Assembly (NCBI GenBank): GCA_942486035.1
Contig: CALNXK010000178.1
Coordinates: forward strand, 811,001 to 875,000
DNA: 64,000 nt
Source of the DNA: Porites lobata
Taxonomy: Eukaryota > Cnidaria > Anthozoa > Scleractinia > Poritidae
Reading direction: 5' to 3'
The notes under the pieces are model-generated. The model worked only from the letters and a program-made list of their open reading frames with translations. It searched no databases and had not been told where the DNA came from. Positions 46,508 through 57,638 of this stretch are shown here, in pieces. Made by a program: the position numbers and the translations under genes. Each line of letters begins with the position of its first letter. Positions within the stretch are counted from its first letter, which is position 1.

Positions 46508-47439
46508 TTATCTGTTGTTGTAAATTTTTCTTTTCTGTATGTTCATGTAAAAAACAAATTTACTATAATAATGATCATTGGTATACCAGAATTTCCAGGT
46601 GTTGTAATTTCTACATAAATTAGTGATAAAAGAACTGTCTGGAAGATGTTGTCTTACAAAAGACTTGATTCTATTCCTAGACTTCGTATTACTTAGTGCC
46701 TTTAGAATTATTTTAACAGGAACGCGAGATGGTTCCCTGTCCCTTTTCCTCTGACAATTCACTCTTTTCTTACGAACTTCAACATTTTCAGAAATAGTTA
46801 CACTATGATTTTCAATTTTCTCAGAAGAATAACTTGTCAAAGCCTTATCATGATCTTGTGAACTACAATCACCACTTATCAGCCCGGTAACCATTTGACT
46901 TTTGTCACTTTTCATTTGGCGCAATGGCCATCGAGCAGAATGACTCGGTTTATTTGCTTTGTGACCACAACGGGTCATTTAGGCGCAATGGCCACCGAGT
47001 ACAATGACTTCGGTTTGTTTGGTTTGTATTTGTGACCGCTATGGGTCAAAGCACAATGGCTTGGTAGATTTGCTTTGAGACAACTTTGTGTCAGAGTTAT
47101 CGGTTGATTTGCTTTGTTGTTCGGCAAATTCGAGGACATCAATTCAAAGCAGGAGAGCAGCGAAGGTCTTCGGTTTGTTGTAGTTCGGACAACGCCGACA
47201 TCGGGCTTTCTACATGCTCTTGGAGTACTAAAAAGTTTCCTGGTAAGGCTTTGACAAGTTGAAGCGATGAACTTTTTAAGAAACATCGCATGAAGTTTGA
47301 GAAAAATAAATGAACTTACCGAATAATCCAAAGATATCCACGGAGGCGACACGGACGCACGAGCAGCTTGCACTCGCATGAGGTATAGTTGCGTGTGCAA
47401 TCGCACGAGGGTGCGCATGTCCACCAGGTGAGCCCGCAA
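46508..47439 (-). other. Helitron 5' region: basic ORF and ~65-bp tandem repeats
   Basis: A 156-codon ORF (46978-46508) is basic (RKKRVNCQRKRDREPSRVPV) and lies just upstream of the OTU ORF. It could be a leading exon but I do not recognise it. From about 46916 to 47125 there are about three imperfect ~65 bp units beginning ggcgcaatggccaYcgag and ending in gtgacc...gggtca, the last shortened. ORF 46975-47439 is partly a translation of these repeats. Confidence 0.45.
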
Positions 47440-49430
47440 TTTCTTTGGCCGGCTATTGGGCTTAAAATTCGTGCGCGCGCTTAATAATTATTCAAAATGG
47501 CGCAGATTTTGAACATCGCCCGTCCAAGTAACCAAAAATCTCGAATCTTGACGCCTGGCATGCACAGGTATCCCATCGACCACAGGATCCCCAAAGATTA
47601 CGAAGCGTTCTCCTAACGTCGAACGCAATTATCAAGTGGAATTCAACACAAAAATGCTTATTAAATTTGATTTCTTCACTCACCTACAATCAACGTTGGG
47701 TACTCAGTAAAGATAAAGTTAATGGATATAGGATAAAAATGCACAGTATGTAATTATTCTTAAGTGACATATATAATGCGAGAAAATATTAGAGATGTCA
47801 GATTAGCGTAAACAATAATCTAAAGCAGTAGCAGTTTTACTGCATTCCTTAACAAAAACAAAACAAGGAAGAAACTAAAATGTGCAGAAAAACATTTATT
47901 TTACTTTTGTACTCATTGACAAATAATGGTATTTGATATCACACAAAAACTGAGGGAGCCTTCAGTAATGCCAAATTTACCGCCTGATTCATTATCTAAT
48001 TTGTATAGTTGTTAGTAAACAGTTTCCTGTTTTTATCTCACCTCTTGCATGGAATATCTGTGAAAATCTTCATTATGAATCGGTATTGCTACACAAGGAA
48101 AGAAAAGAGGCTGTTGACCAACAACTTACAGGGTTAGGGCAGCTATACTGCCAACTATTTTACTTGTCTTACATGTAAGCTTAGTAATGTCATTTGAGTT
48201 ACTTAATCATTGTCCATAAAACTGAAGTTGAAATGTACCTCGGAGATATTTTGTGTGAATATTTTTACAAGAGAAAAGCTTTTGACCCACAAGTGCAGTA
48301 AGCAACTAGTCTTGATATTCAAAGTTTCTTCTCGTACCTGAGTGCACAACACGTTTTTCGTTGAAGCTTAGTGAGGCCATCGTTGCTGGCAAAAAACCAT
48401 GCAAATTTTCCTCTTGTTGCTGACACCTCAAAAGCGTTGGAATATTTCATTCAGCTCTTAAAACGACCGCTTTTTGTTGCTCTTCAAATGACATTGCTGA
48501 AATGTACCTTTCAAATGGTGTTTGTTATAGCTAGTCAAGTTCAAAAGGGATGGAATCAATGTCAGTTGAAAATCGAATGCCATATGGCCAAAACTTGTAT
48601 TGATCTGTTTTCACGGTGATCAAACAAGTTGAAATGTTGTTGCTATGTACTCAACATTGCTACACGTTTGCCCTCAATCGGAGTTCATCTTTCTTGACTG
48701 TCACTAAAACATAATAAACACTAATGACAGTTAGCCCATATGCAGACACCTCTCCCCTCAAGAAAAATCAGGGAAGGAGGGTCTGTGATTCACCGTGGAA
48801 AATCGTGTTTTGGAATAATTTTACAAAATTACAATACATCAGCGTCATGGTTTCCTAATGAGATGTGCGATCAAACCACAATAAAGACGGAGCAATCTTT
48901 TGGATTGTTATTTGTCGAATGATTGTACCACAGTAGTTTACTGCATTTCTATTTGGTTCGTGATTGCCCTTTCATGTAAGAGAAGAGGAAATTTGAGATA
49001 CCTGTAACAGCCCAACTGAAAAGAGTTTCCAAGTTGTAGATTTGGAGTTAAGTGCTTTCACCGCCAGGTAATTGAACAGCCTTTTCATTTTAGACAGTTT
49101 ATATGTGAGACCAACACTAAGTTCAGTAGTTGCTTTTTGGATTGTCAGAAAACATTGTATTTTGGAAGTGGTGAATATGAGATGAAAAGATTAGCATTTT
49201 TCTTTGCATTTCCGAACTTGTTGTCTTTGTAAAATGCGAGACTGAGACTCCTTTCGTTTAATAGTTACGAGGTTACTGGTTGGTTGGTCGTAAAAAGCTA
49301 CATTTACAACAAAAACCAAGATTTTTTTTTCCCAAACCTGGCTTCTAAGTGACCTATAACAGTACAACAGAAATATCAAAGCCCATCTGAGATGGATATT
49401 GTACTAAATGCTGCAACATAAACTCATTTT
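47440..49430. other. Non-coding stretch
   Basis: No protein-like frame. The Helitron's 5' end may lie within its first few hundred bases, but Helitron ends are too short to call by eye. An ATGGCGCAG near 47496 opens only about 40 codons. Confidence 0.4.
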
Positions 49431-49431
49431 T

Positions 49432-50383
49432 TTATTTATCAAACAAACGAATAAAAACGTTCTTGTGAATGAACGGTGATAAATCATTGATACCATTATA
49501 GATCATTATAGAAACCCAGTCGTAAAGCTTACAGAGCTCATCGTTTACCGTAGATTCCAGGGATATTAGGTTTTTATCTGAATATAAAAGATTCGTATCG
49601 TCTGCGAATAGGTAAAACTTCATTCGGACGAGAGGTTTCATTTTTCCGCAGCCAGATGGTTGAGTTCTTGGCCCAACAAAATGAGAAGAGAAATCTTTCC
49701 CTTATTTTCTTGGCGTCAGATAATAAACTCTGCAGTCGTGGGGAGAGGTGATCGTAGATAGCAGCATGTTCTAAAGATGAGCTTTCTCGGAGACCAATAT
49801 CAGCAGGAACGATCCTGTTTACTTCTCTACGGGCTGCCATAACACTTTCACGGGCGATGCGCCGAGTAAATTTACAAATAATCGGTTTCGGTCGACCATC
49901 AGACGTGTTACGAGATGGCACTCGATGGGCAATGTCAAGGTCATAAGGATGAATTTCAGCTCCAATTTTGTGGAAGATTCTCATGCAAAGTTCCAGCATA
50001 TCTCCGGCGCTTTCTCGTTGCTTAACTTCAAGCTTGATGTTGTATGAATACGAATATTCCAATGCTTGATCCAATGAAGATGATATTTTATCCGCTTGAG
50101 ATGACTAGCGTTCCAAAGATTTTTCAATAAGAGACATCCTGTCGTTAACATATTTCTTAAAGTCTTGGATGCTGTTCGGAGTTGCCGTAGTGTTTCCCTC
50201 ATCGGTGCCTTCAGATGAACTGGCATGGCCGCCATTTCGTTCAGCTTTAACTTCGTTTCGTAGGTTGCGTAATTCAGCACAAATTTCTTGAATCTTATCT
50301 TTTAACTTGTCATTTTCCAGTTTCAATGATTGGACTGTGTCTTTTACCATTTTGGTCAAGGTTTCAGCAAATTTGAGTCTCAA
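49432..50383 (-). pseudogene. LINE remnant: ORF1 fused to a piece of RT
   Basis: From 50383 the frame encodes a coiled coil (KLENDKLKDKIQEICAELRN). After a single in-frame TAG (50105-50107) the same frame continues into the RNA-binding-like ORF1 domain (IGAEIHPYDLDIAHRVPS, PIICKFTRRIARESVMAARR). Near 49620 a different frame takes up the RT palm motif (MKFYLFADDTNLLYSDKNL, including the catalytic FADD). The RT stops within 60 residues. Everything between ORF1 and the FADD block, several hundred residues in an intact CR1/Jockey-like LINE, is gone. Confidence 0.7.
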
Positions 50384-50598
50384 AAACTAATCAAGAGTGA
50401 AGAACTTCGAAATGAGCGTCTTGCCTGCTACGCACACATGCGCAATGCAAGAGATAGTTTGAACCTGGTGGACAAGTTCCTGAAAGCGTTGCTTCTTCAT
50501 GGAAGGATGGCAGTCCTCGGTGAGTGGGTTTGATTGATTATATACACTTCAATGTAATCGTCGCTTGTCGTACAGAAATTGATTTGATTTAAATATTG

Positions 50599-51383
50599 CT
50601 AATTCGAGATGTAATTATTGGCTTGAAGATACTGTCTCATTGGAACTGTGATATCATTATATAGAGGCTTGGCCAAGGCATTGTCAAATTCGTTTACACT
50701 GACATTCGTACAGTTCTGCCAAGGGTTTGGCTTGCTTTTCACAAATACCTTGCAGGTGCTTCTTGCTCGAGGAATTCTAAATTCCACAATTCTTCCAAAG
50801 CCATCTTGCATTAATGATTCTGTTGTGGTGTTAAATTCACTTTCGGCAATTGCACGCGCTGATCTTTTGCCATGTTTGAAGGACCGATAGGAGACCACAG
50901 GGCCTTGGGTGATCAAGACGTTGCCCTTGACCGTTTGTGTGGTGGGCTGATCGATGGTTTTATCACAAACTGCGTTTTATGACTTCTTTAAGAAACTGAA
51001 AAAGGAGAAGAAACTCATGTAAAACAATGCAAGTAACCATGAGACAGGTAATTGTCGTGGTGTATTGATCAGTTATCCGTAACAATTGTCCGGTAAACAT
51101 TACTGCATTTCTGGTAATTGTGCTTTGTTGTGCTTTGTGCTTTGCTATTGTTTGGATAAGTTCTGGCGTCTTTGATGTGGGTGGCACTTTCCTATCTCTG
51201 ATGGCTTCATCGACCTCAGCCACGAACTCGTCCATTTTCTCTCCGAGTAGCTCCTTCCCTTCATCGTCAAAGACGAATTTAACATTTTCGTCAATTCCAT
51301 TTATAATCTCGAACAGTTCAGAGAAGTCACTGACCTCCTCGAAGGATAACTTTACTGATCGGTGGCTGCGTCCATTTCAGTAA
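50599..51383 (-). CDS. Unrecognised two-exon gene
   Basis: The exon at about 51383-51110 contains a frame with FDDEGKELLGEKMDEFVAEV and RKVPPTSKTPELIQTIA, ending near a GTAATG donor. The second exon begins after an ATCGATCAG acceptor near 50955. It encodes VLITQGPVVSYRSFKHGKRS, ESLMQDGFGRIVEFRIPRAR, NVSVNEFDNALAKPLYNDI and a final YLQANNYISN stop. The second exon is clean and protein-like (conserved-looking GFGRIVEFR and aromatic positions). I do not recognise the family. The join was not verified, and the first exon shows an upstream stop near 51360. Confidence 0.4.
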
Positions 51384-51491
51384 GGGTCGGACGAAAGGCA
51401 ATGGGGGTGGCAAGAAGGATTCTGTCTACTAGGCCGTGTCCTTGATCCATGCGTGCGATTAATTTGGCAGCATTGACAAGTTAAGTAGTTA

Positions 51492-52332
51492 ATGGATGAA
51501 GGGCTGATGGCGAAGGAAGGTTCGTGTCCCATGTGTGCTGGAGAAATGAGTTTGACAAGGTGTGAGGATCAATCGGATGGTTTGAAGTGGGAATGCAGAC
51601 AGCAGGTTAACTGTAAAAGACACGAGGCAGAGGTATCGATTAGGAAAGGAAGCTGGTTCGAGAAGAGCAAGATGACCTTAGAAGAAATTTTGAAGTTGAC
51701 ATATTGGTGGTGCCAGGATCTTTATCAGGCACAAATAAAACATGAAGGAGGACTTGCTGAAAGCGCTGGGGTGGACTGGAGCAGCTTCTGTCGCAAAGTT
51801 TGCAGAATCATTCTACTGGAAAACAGTGACAAACTCGGCGGAAAAGGAAAAGTCGTACAGATTGACGAAAGTAAATTTGGCAAGAGGAAATACCACCAAG
51901 GACATCACGTCGAAGGCCAGTGGGTCTTTGGAGGAATCGAGGAAGACAGCAGGAAATGTTTCCTGGTGGCAGTGAAAAAACGGGACAAACAAACACTACT
52001 GCCCATCATCCAACAATGGATTGAACCTGGAACTATTATTGTTTCTTATTGCTGGAAAGCGTACTCGAAACTTGAGCCACATGGCTATGAACTCCGAACA
52101 GTTAATCACTCAGTAGAATTTGTGAACAAAGACGGTGACCATACCAATAAAATTAAAGGTCAATGGAGGCATGCAAAGTGTAAACTACCTAAGTTTGGCG
52201 TCCGAGAGCATCTTTCCCCCGACATATTTGGCGGAATTTATTTGGAGGTACATACACCGCGATGAAGACTTGTTTACAGTATTTTTGAATGATGTAAAGA
52301 AAGTGTATGCCACCAGGGCAAGAAAGCGTTAA
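51492..52332 (+). pseudogene. Merlin/ISXO2-like transposase, catalytic residues altered, one frameshift
   Basis: The frame opens at ATG 51492 with a Cys-pair zinc-binding N-terminus (GSCPMCAGEMSLTRC) and the typical EVSIRKGSWFEKSKMTLEE. The DDE core follows: VVQIDESKFGKRKYHQGHH holds the first Asp. The second conserved block, normally VSDxWxAY, reads IIVSYCWKAYSKL, with Tyr in place of Asp. The third, normally HTN.IEG.W, reads HTNKIKGQWRHAK, with Lys in place of Glu. Near 52220 the frame shifts; the true C-terminus (YLAEFIWRYIHRDEDLFTVF) is in another frame to 52332. Merlin elements are animal relatives of bacterial IS1016. This copy cannot be active. I found no TIRs. Confidence 0.8.
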
Positions 52333-52965
52333 CTTTTCAAAGCATGTTACAAAATATTCGAATAGGTGTGTAGGGAATATTCGTGACTCTCTCAGGTGGG
52401 TTTGACTTAAGCATCTTTGATGTATCAGACACTATGAGCGTCGTGAACATTATTTTTACCCGGAGTTGCTGTTATTAAAAATAATGTGTTGAAGTAGATT
52501 TTATGATGTAACTAAGGCAAAGAAAGTTGAATATATTTGTTGTTCATACGATTTGTGCACTCTGTTATTTGCAAATGCGTAAAAGAGAGGAGCAACTGTA
52601 ACATGTTTGTTTCGGCTCATTGATGAAAGAACGAGTTATGTTCATGTGTAGCGTGCTAGTTTCAGCTCATGGATAAAAGAACGAAGGTATATTTATATGT
52701 AGCGCAAATAAATGAACTAGTAAGGTATACACTTTAGTGGTTCGAGGGTTCAGAGGCTCCTCAGTCGGCCTAACTATTTATAGAACGAGAATGAAGTGTA
52801 ATTTACTGGCTTGACAGCTTGGTGGACAAGAACAGGAGTAGACACATTTATTGAAATTGTCTTTCACGCAACACACTTTAAGAACGTGTAATACATAAGT
52901 ACAAAAGTTTTATTTCACTAATCAAGTTCAATTAACATGTATTTTGCGATCATACATGTATGTAA
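52333..52965. other. Non-coding, with a short duplicated stretch
   Basis: Two ~60 bp similar blocks lie near 52610 and 52665 (gtttcRgctcatKgatRaaagaacg followed by atgtgtagcg or atgtagcg). There is no protein-like frame. Confidence 0.5.
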
Positions 52966-52967
52966 AT

Positions 52968-53232
52968 TATGTCGACTGCGGGACTGCGGTAGCAAGGACC
53001 AACAATGTCAACACCAACACGCACGATGCAAGCGGCATATTTTGTGATGTTTATATACAGATATTAGGTAAAGTATGTCGACTGTGGGACTGCAGTAGCA
53101 GGATTTGAAAAGATATTTCAGTGGCCGGGTATTCTGTTTATATACAGATATTAGTTAAAGTATGTCGACTGCGGGACTGTGGTAGCAGGATTTGATGAAT
53201 GATATTTCAGTGGCCGGGTATTCTGAAGTTTA
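52968..53232. repeat. Tandem ~95-105 bp units
   Basis: The sequence atgtcgactgYgggactgYRgtagcaRga occurs three times (about 52969, 53068, 53161). The second and third copies also share gatatttcagtggccgggtattctg. The tract tttatatacagatattaGKtaaagt precedes two of them. Confidence 0.8.
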
Positions 53233-53667
53233 GCCTAATAATGTAATAATACTATCTGCTTGCTGCATGATTAACGTTATCAGTTTACATATTGCAACAC
53301 ACTTACCGGTTTTTACGTCATGAGCTTCGTTGAAAGCCTGAGAAGAACCACTAAATGACACCCAGGTATGACATCTTGAAACAAGAAAAGGAATCGAAGA
53401 ATAATATCACTAACAGGGATTGAAATACATATATATTGAAAAATAATCAGTTACCGTTAAACAAGAAAAACATACTTACGCCAAGGAGACTTGCCATTCC
53501 ATAAGTCCACGCTGCACAAAGCAAACATCAGAGGATTCAATTGCGATTCGCGGTGAATCATACAAATTCCATCCCAAAGTAGAGTTGCCGTATTTTGAGT
53601 ATCCGTAATAGATACCACATCAGTTGCACTTAAGACACATTTTGACACCCTTTAACGCTCCATTACA
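53233..53667. other. Non-coding stretch
   Basis: Nothing recognisable. Confidence 0.35.
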
Positions 53668-54436
53668 ATGATAGAAATCAATTTTAACTGGTCTATAGTA
53701 GACTGCGAGCAATCCGTTTTTTCTCTTAAGATCCGTCGAGTTCTCAGACATGGTGTGTTTTGGCAGAGAGAGCGCTTTAAGCCAAAAAGGGACTGGGGCA
53801 AGACGAGAAAATATGGACTGTTGACTTTTGGAGTAAACAAACCCTCCGTCAGCCCAGCAATGGAGTACCTGATTGGTGAATTCACAGATGTTGACAGATC
53901 AATGATAGATCTATGGGTATCTTTGGCGGGAGTGTTCGATAAAAAGTCACAAAATCGTCATGCACTAAAGGACAACAGCGGTTATGGCGGCGGACAATGC
54001 TTTGATCACGGACAAGCTCGAGCTGTTGAATATATCTTCGTTAAAAGACGAACAGAAGCAAGCTGTTTGGACCGTCTTAATGGGAGGGATGTAATGGCTA
54101 TCCTGCCGACAGGATTTGGAAAGAGCATGATTTTCCAATTGTTCACTCTAATGAAAATCGAAGAGGACGAAGCAAGTTCTGTTATTATCGTCTCGCCATT
54201 GTCAAGCATCACAAATGATCAGGTCAAGGACTTTGAGGACATTGGAATCAGCAGTAAAGCTGGATTTTAGCGAGCCAGAAAACGTATGTTTAATTTCAAA
54301 TGGTGAATACAGAGTGATCATTGGTTCCGCTGAATCGATGTTAGATGAAAGATTCAAAAAAGTCCTCAAAGATTCGTCACATAAATTTCACAGCCACGTG
54401 AACCTTATCGTGGTCGATGAATTTCATACTGTCTAA
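53668..54436 (+). pseudogene. RecQ-like DEAH helicase fragment, frameshifted and truncated
   Basis: The clear part starts near 54000: FDHGQARAVEYIFVKRRTEA, then motif I (DVMAILPTGFGKSMIFQLF, Walker A), motif Ia (VIIVSPLSSITNDQV) and, after a one-base frameshift near 54255, LDFSEPENVCLISNG-like sequence and motif II (VNLIVVDEFHTV; DEFH rather than the usual DE[A/S]H). Two stops follow at once (HTV*TW*), and no motif III-VI is found. The first ~100 residues (53668-53970) do not look like helicase and may be a different source. RecQ-like helicases of this type are multi-copy in anthozoan genomes. Damage and a missing C-terminal half mean it is dead. Confidence 0.7.
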
Positions 54437-54527
54437 ACATGGTGAGATTTTTCGGAAAAGAAAATAATTGTGTTAGATTTTGTGTTCATGCCGTCAGTTG
54501 ACCTTGAGCTCCCGATTCGAATGTCGG

Positions 54528-54632
54528 TCGTTTCGCCGACAGTTGTTTTGCAAACATATCTGGTCAGTTCGCAAACGTGTAGAAGTCAGTTCGCAAACGT
54601 TTACAACTCAATTCGCAAACGTTATCAACATT
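54528..54632 (+). repeat. Left member of a ~100 bp inverted-repeat pair
   Basis: The sequence ttcgccgacagttgttttgc and then iterated ggtcagttcgcaaacgt / gaagtcagttcgcaaacgt / ctcaattcgcaaacgt matches the reverse complement of about 60215-60312 closely, including the order of units. It is built of ~22 bp units, as in subterminal repeats of some DNA transposons. Confidence 0.75.
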
Positions 54633-54913
54633 TATGTGTGGAAGCCAGTTCAGTTCAGATTTCGGATGTCAACATTTGAGCATAGAAACTCAAGCTTAGT
54701 CTTGTAGTTGATTTCGCTCTATCACAGCGTTTGCGTGTTGCATGTACAATAGCTGTAATCTGCAAATCAATCTGCCGATATGAAACAGGTCTTACTGTTG
54801 TTGTGTTCTGTCAGGAAGCTTTGGCTTGACCTCGGTGTAAAAACCTCACAATTGACGTCACAGAAATTGAATGCAACTGACGTAAATTTCTAAATAATCA
54901 AGACTTTAGCTCT

Positions 54914-55128
54914 CAGGTGGTTCTCATAGTTCTTCTGGTTCTTAATTGTCATAGTTCTGGTGGTTCTCTTGGTGGCTCTTGTGGTTTTCTCTTGGTTCTT
55001 GTATCGCTCTTGTGGTTTTCTCTTGGTTCTTGTATCGACCTTGTAGTTCTTTTGGTTCTCTTGGTTCTTGTAGTTCTCGTGGTTCTTTTAGCTCTTTTGG
55101 TTCTTGTGGTTCTTGATGATGTTAAGAA
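54914..55128. repeat. ggttcttgt-type minisatellite
   Basis: A long run of 9-12 bp G+T-rich units (ggttctcttggttcttgtagttct and variants), including one perfect ~33 bp duplication (cttgtggttttctcttggt...). The plus frame through it is a low-complexity Leu/Val translation with no evidence of being a gene. Confidence 0.85.
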
Positions 55129-55228
55129 CTAGCATTAGTTCTTCCAAAAATGTCCATTGGCTATTAACACCAGGGTTTGGCTTCTTGCTCATGAAATCTT
55201 TCCCTGACATGGTCTCAGATGACATTTG

Positions 55229-56351
55229 AGGATAAATAATAGTAACATTTATTTATACCGCGCAAATTCAACTATACAGTTTTCAAATGCGCCTTACAAT
55301 TAAAAATCTAAAAATATACCATAAAAGCAAACAAAAAAAATTTAAACATTAAATTACAACATTGTATCAGAAAAGGCTGTTTTAAAAAGGTGAGAGTCTT
55401 CAAATTGCGTTTAAAAACTCGAAAATCAGAGGTGCATCTAAGATCTAACGGAAGATTATTCCATAGTTTTGGTGCGGCGGCTACAAAGGCTCAGTCACCA
55501 AGAGTAGGGAGAGTCCTAAAGTTAGGATTTGAAAGCAGATATTTGTTATTTGATCAGAGTCTGTAGGAAGAATTAGGTTTAAAGTTAACGAGAGATGATA
55601 AATAATTAGGAGCTGTTCCGTAGATTGCTTTGTGAGTGATTACAATAACCTTAAATTCTATTCTAAATGTCACAGGCAGCCAGTGTAATTCATATAATAT
55701 TGGTGTGATATGGCAAAACCGTGGTACTAGATATAGAACTCTTGCAGCTGCGTTTTGAACACGCTGCAGTTTAGTGAGGGCGCAGTGGGGTAGTCCGTAT
55801 AAAAGTGAGTTACAATAGTCCAATCTGCTTGTGATGAAAGCGTGCACTAATTTCTTGGCAGATTCCATGCTTAGATATTTTCTGACGCGTCTAATATTGT
55901 GTAGATGAAAAAAAAAAGCACTCCTACAAGTGTTGGTTATGTTAAAATTCAGGTTGAAATGGCAGTGAAACCAGGCCCCTGAGTTTCTAAGGGGTTCCGT
56001 GCTAGGAGAGATGATGGATTCGCCAATAGTTAGAGTGGCGCTTTTAGTTTTCTGTGGCTGCGCCTTCGTCCCAATGAGCATAAACTCAGTCTTGGAATCA
56101 TTGTTCATGAGTTTGTCATTGATCATCCAGCTACGGATGTCACAGAGGCACGCTTCCATTGCTGCAATGGAGGCTTCTTGATCAGTATCATCGTTTGGAT
56201 TGAATGCCAAATAGATACCAGTATCATCGGCATAACTGTGCGCCGTTGGCAAGTGCTGGCTAATGACAGGCAAGTGCTGGCTAATGACAGGAGCACACCT
56301 TTTCCTTGTGCCAGTGATAGAGTTGCTTCTCTGACGCTCTCCACTCGTCAA
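55229..56351 (-). pseudogene. LINE (CR1/L2-like) 3' portion
   Basis: The open frame 56351-55554 has the RT catalytic HSYADDTGIYLAF, SRLDYCNSLLYGLP, LTKLQRVQNAAARVLY and ILYELHWLPVTFRIEFKV. These are the thumb-region motifs of CR1/L2/Jockey LINEs. A stop at 55554 breaks SSYRL, and a further stop follows before a recognisable APKLWNNLPLDLRC-type tail (~55470). The element ends near 55229 with an A/T-rich tail (taaataaatgttactattattt on the minus strand). It is 5'-truncated at about 56280, where a perfect ~21 bp duplication (ggcaagtgctggctaatgaca twice) marks the junction. Confidence 0.8.
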
Positions 56352-56553
56352 ACATTAGCTTTCTAAGTTTAGCACAAACATCTTCCCCTCGACTACAACT
56401 CTCTAATCCCAGTGAATGAAGATGTCGGAGAATTTCCTCTGAATCTGGCTGTTTTGGAATTACATGTCCAAATGCATATGCAATGGAAAGGAGGAAACAG
56501 TTTCTATGGGGAGAAATTAACACTATGCATACTATAGTTTGGTAAAATGTCAT
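56281..56553 (-). CDS. Unrecognised 90-residue ORF
   Basis: The frame contains PHRNCFLLSIAYAFGHVIPK and EEILRHLHSLGLE, then KLRKLMFDEWRASEKQLYHW. The first block has a faint resemblance to an OTU-type catalytic Cys region (NCFxxS), but the Asp and His partners are not visible. I leave it unnamed. Its C-terminal end overlaps the truncated 5' edge of the LINE, so the LINE may have inserted into it. Confidence 0.3.
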   Translation of the reverse strand: MTFYQTIVCIVLISPHRNCFLLSIAYAFGHVIPKQPDSEEILRHLHSLGLESCSRGEDVCAKLRKLMFDEWRASEKQLYHWHKEKVCSCH

Positions 56554-57633
56554 CCAGTGAAGATGAATTTCTTCGGCTTGAAAACTTTGAATGAAGCAAT
56601 GTTAAGGTGCTTTAGACAAATGTGACTATGTTTGGATGAAATCGGCCAAACTGACCAGCTTCCTTAATGTAAGAACATAGTTCTTGCATTGACTTTGATG
56701 ATGTTAAGATGCTATGCAATTAACACGAATTACGTGCAGGCACGTGTGGCCTATCTGAGTGACGCCGCCCCAATAAAGACAATTGCAAATTCTGAGCTAA
56801 AAACGACAAGTGCCGTCAACTACCATTAACTTAACCGATTCATTTAAATTAAAATATACCTTATTACATGCGGGGACGTGTGGGCGATAAGAGTGACACC
56901 CGCCCCTAAAAAGATAATTTGAAATCACAGCCATCACATAAAAGTGCTTTCTGATGAGAAGTGACTTCTTCTGCGCAGAAGATACAATAAAAACTTTCCA
57001 TTTCATATAAAACATTGACTGATAACTAGTTGTTGAGTGATCGTGAAACTAAGTTGAATGAAATGAACAGAACTTGCAGCTCTTTATGTACTGTAGTGCC
57101 CAGTAGCAGCGGATCAAAATCACAGCAATGTGATTGATGATCGATTAGATACGGCACCATTGATTTGTTGTTGTCCACTAAATAGGTGACAACTAACTCT
57201 AGTTAATATAACAATAATGCGTTCGTGTTGCTTACGAGGTAAGCTGTATGAAACAAAATGCGTACCGAACCACACGTATGTAAGTGAAGAGGACAAACAA
57301 GTATCCTAAAGGACTGGGTTTAAATAAAGCAACTTTAAAATGGCGGTCTGTTTGTACCCAATCGACTTGTATTCAGTGTGGTGAGTCATCCACTGTCCAT
57401 TTGATTAAGATATATACTTTAGCGGGAAATAAGCTGTAAGATTTCACATCCAATAATTTACGCTTACAACATGGAAGTAATGTAGTATTCTGAATCGTAT
57501 AGTTAAACCCAGGTTGAAATGTAAATCTTTGTTATGTTAAATTTCAGACCCAATAATTTACGCATAACGTTAGTATTACTAACTGTACAGTTAAAGCGCA
57601 GGTTGACATATCAATGTTCAGGGGCACCCAAGG
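56554..57633. other. Non-coding with two pairs of diverged direct repeats
   Basis: A block at about 56733-56795 (attacgtgcaggcacgtgtgg...gacgccgcccc) recurs diverged at about 56865-56925 (attacatgcggggacgtgtgg...gacacccgcccc). A ~100 bp unit (caataatttacgc...gtatagttaaacccaggttga) at about 57453-57516 recurs at 57549-57608. There is no gene. Confidence 0.55.
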
Positions 57634-57638
57634 AGAAT

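Noticed and set aside
47496..47615. Short plus-strand ORF starting ATGGCGCAG, possible first exon of a host gene
   Set aside because: Ends after about 40 codons without a splice donor in frame that leads to any recognisable exon.
52968..53232. Regular spacing suggested a CRISPR-like array
   Set aside because: The units are contiguous tandem repeats with no unique spacers, in a eukaryotic context.
54914..55132. 71-codon Leu/Val-rich membrane-like ORF
   Set aside because: Pure translation of a ggttcttgt minisatellite; it has no start context and no homologue-like pattern.
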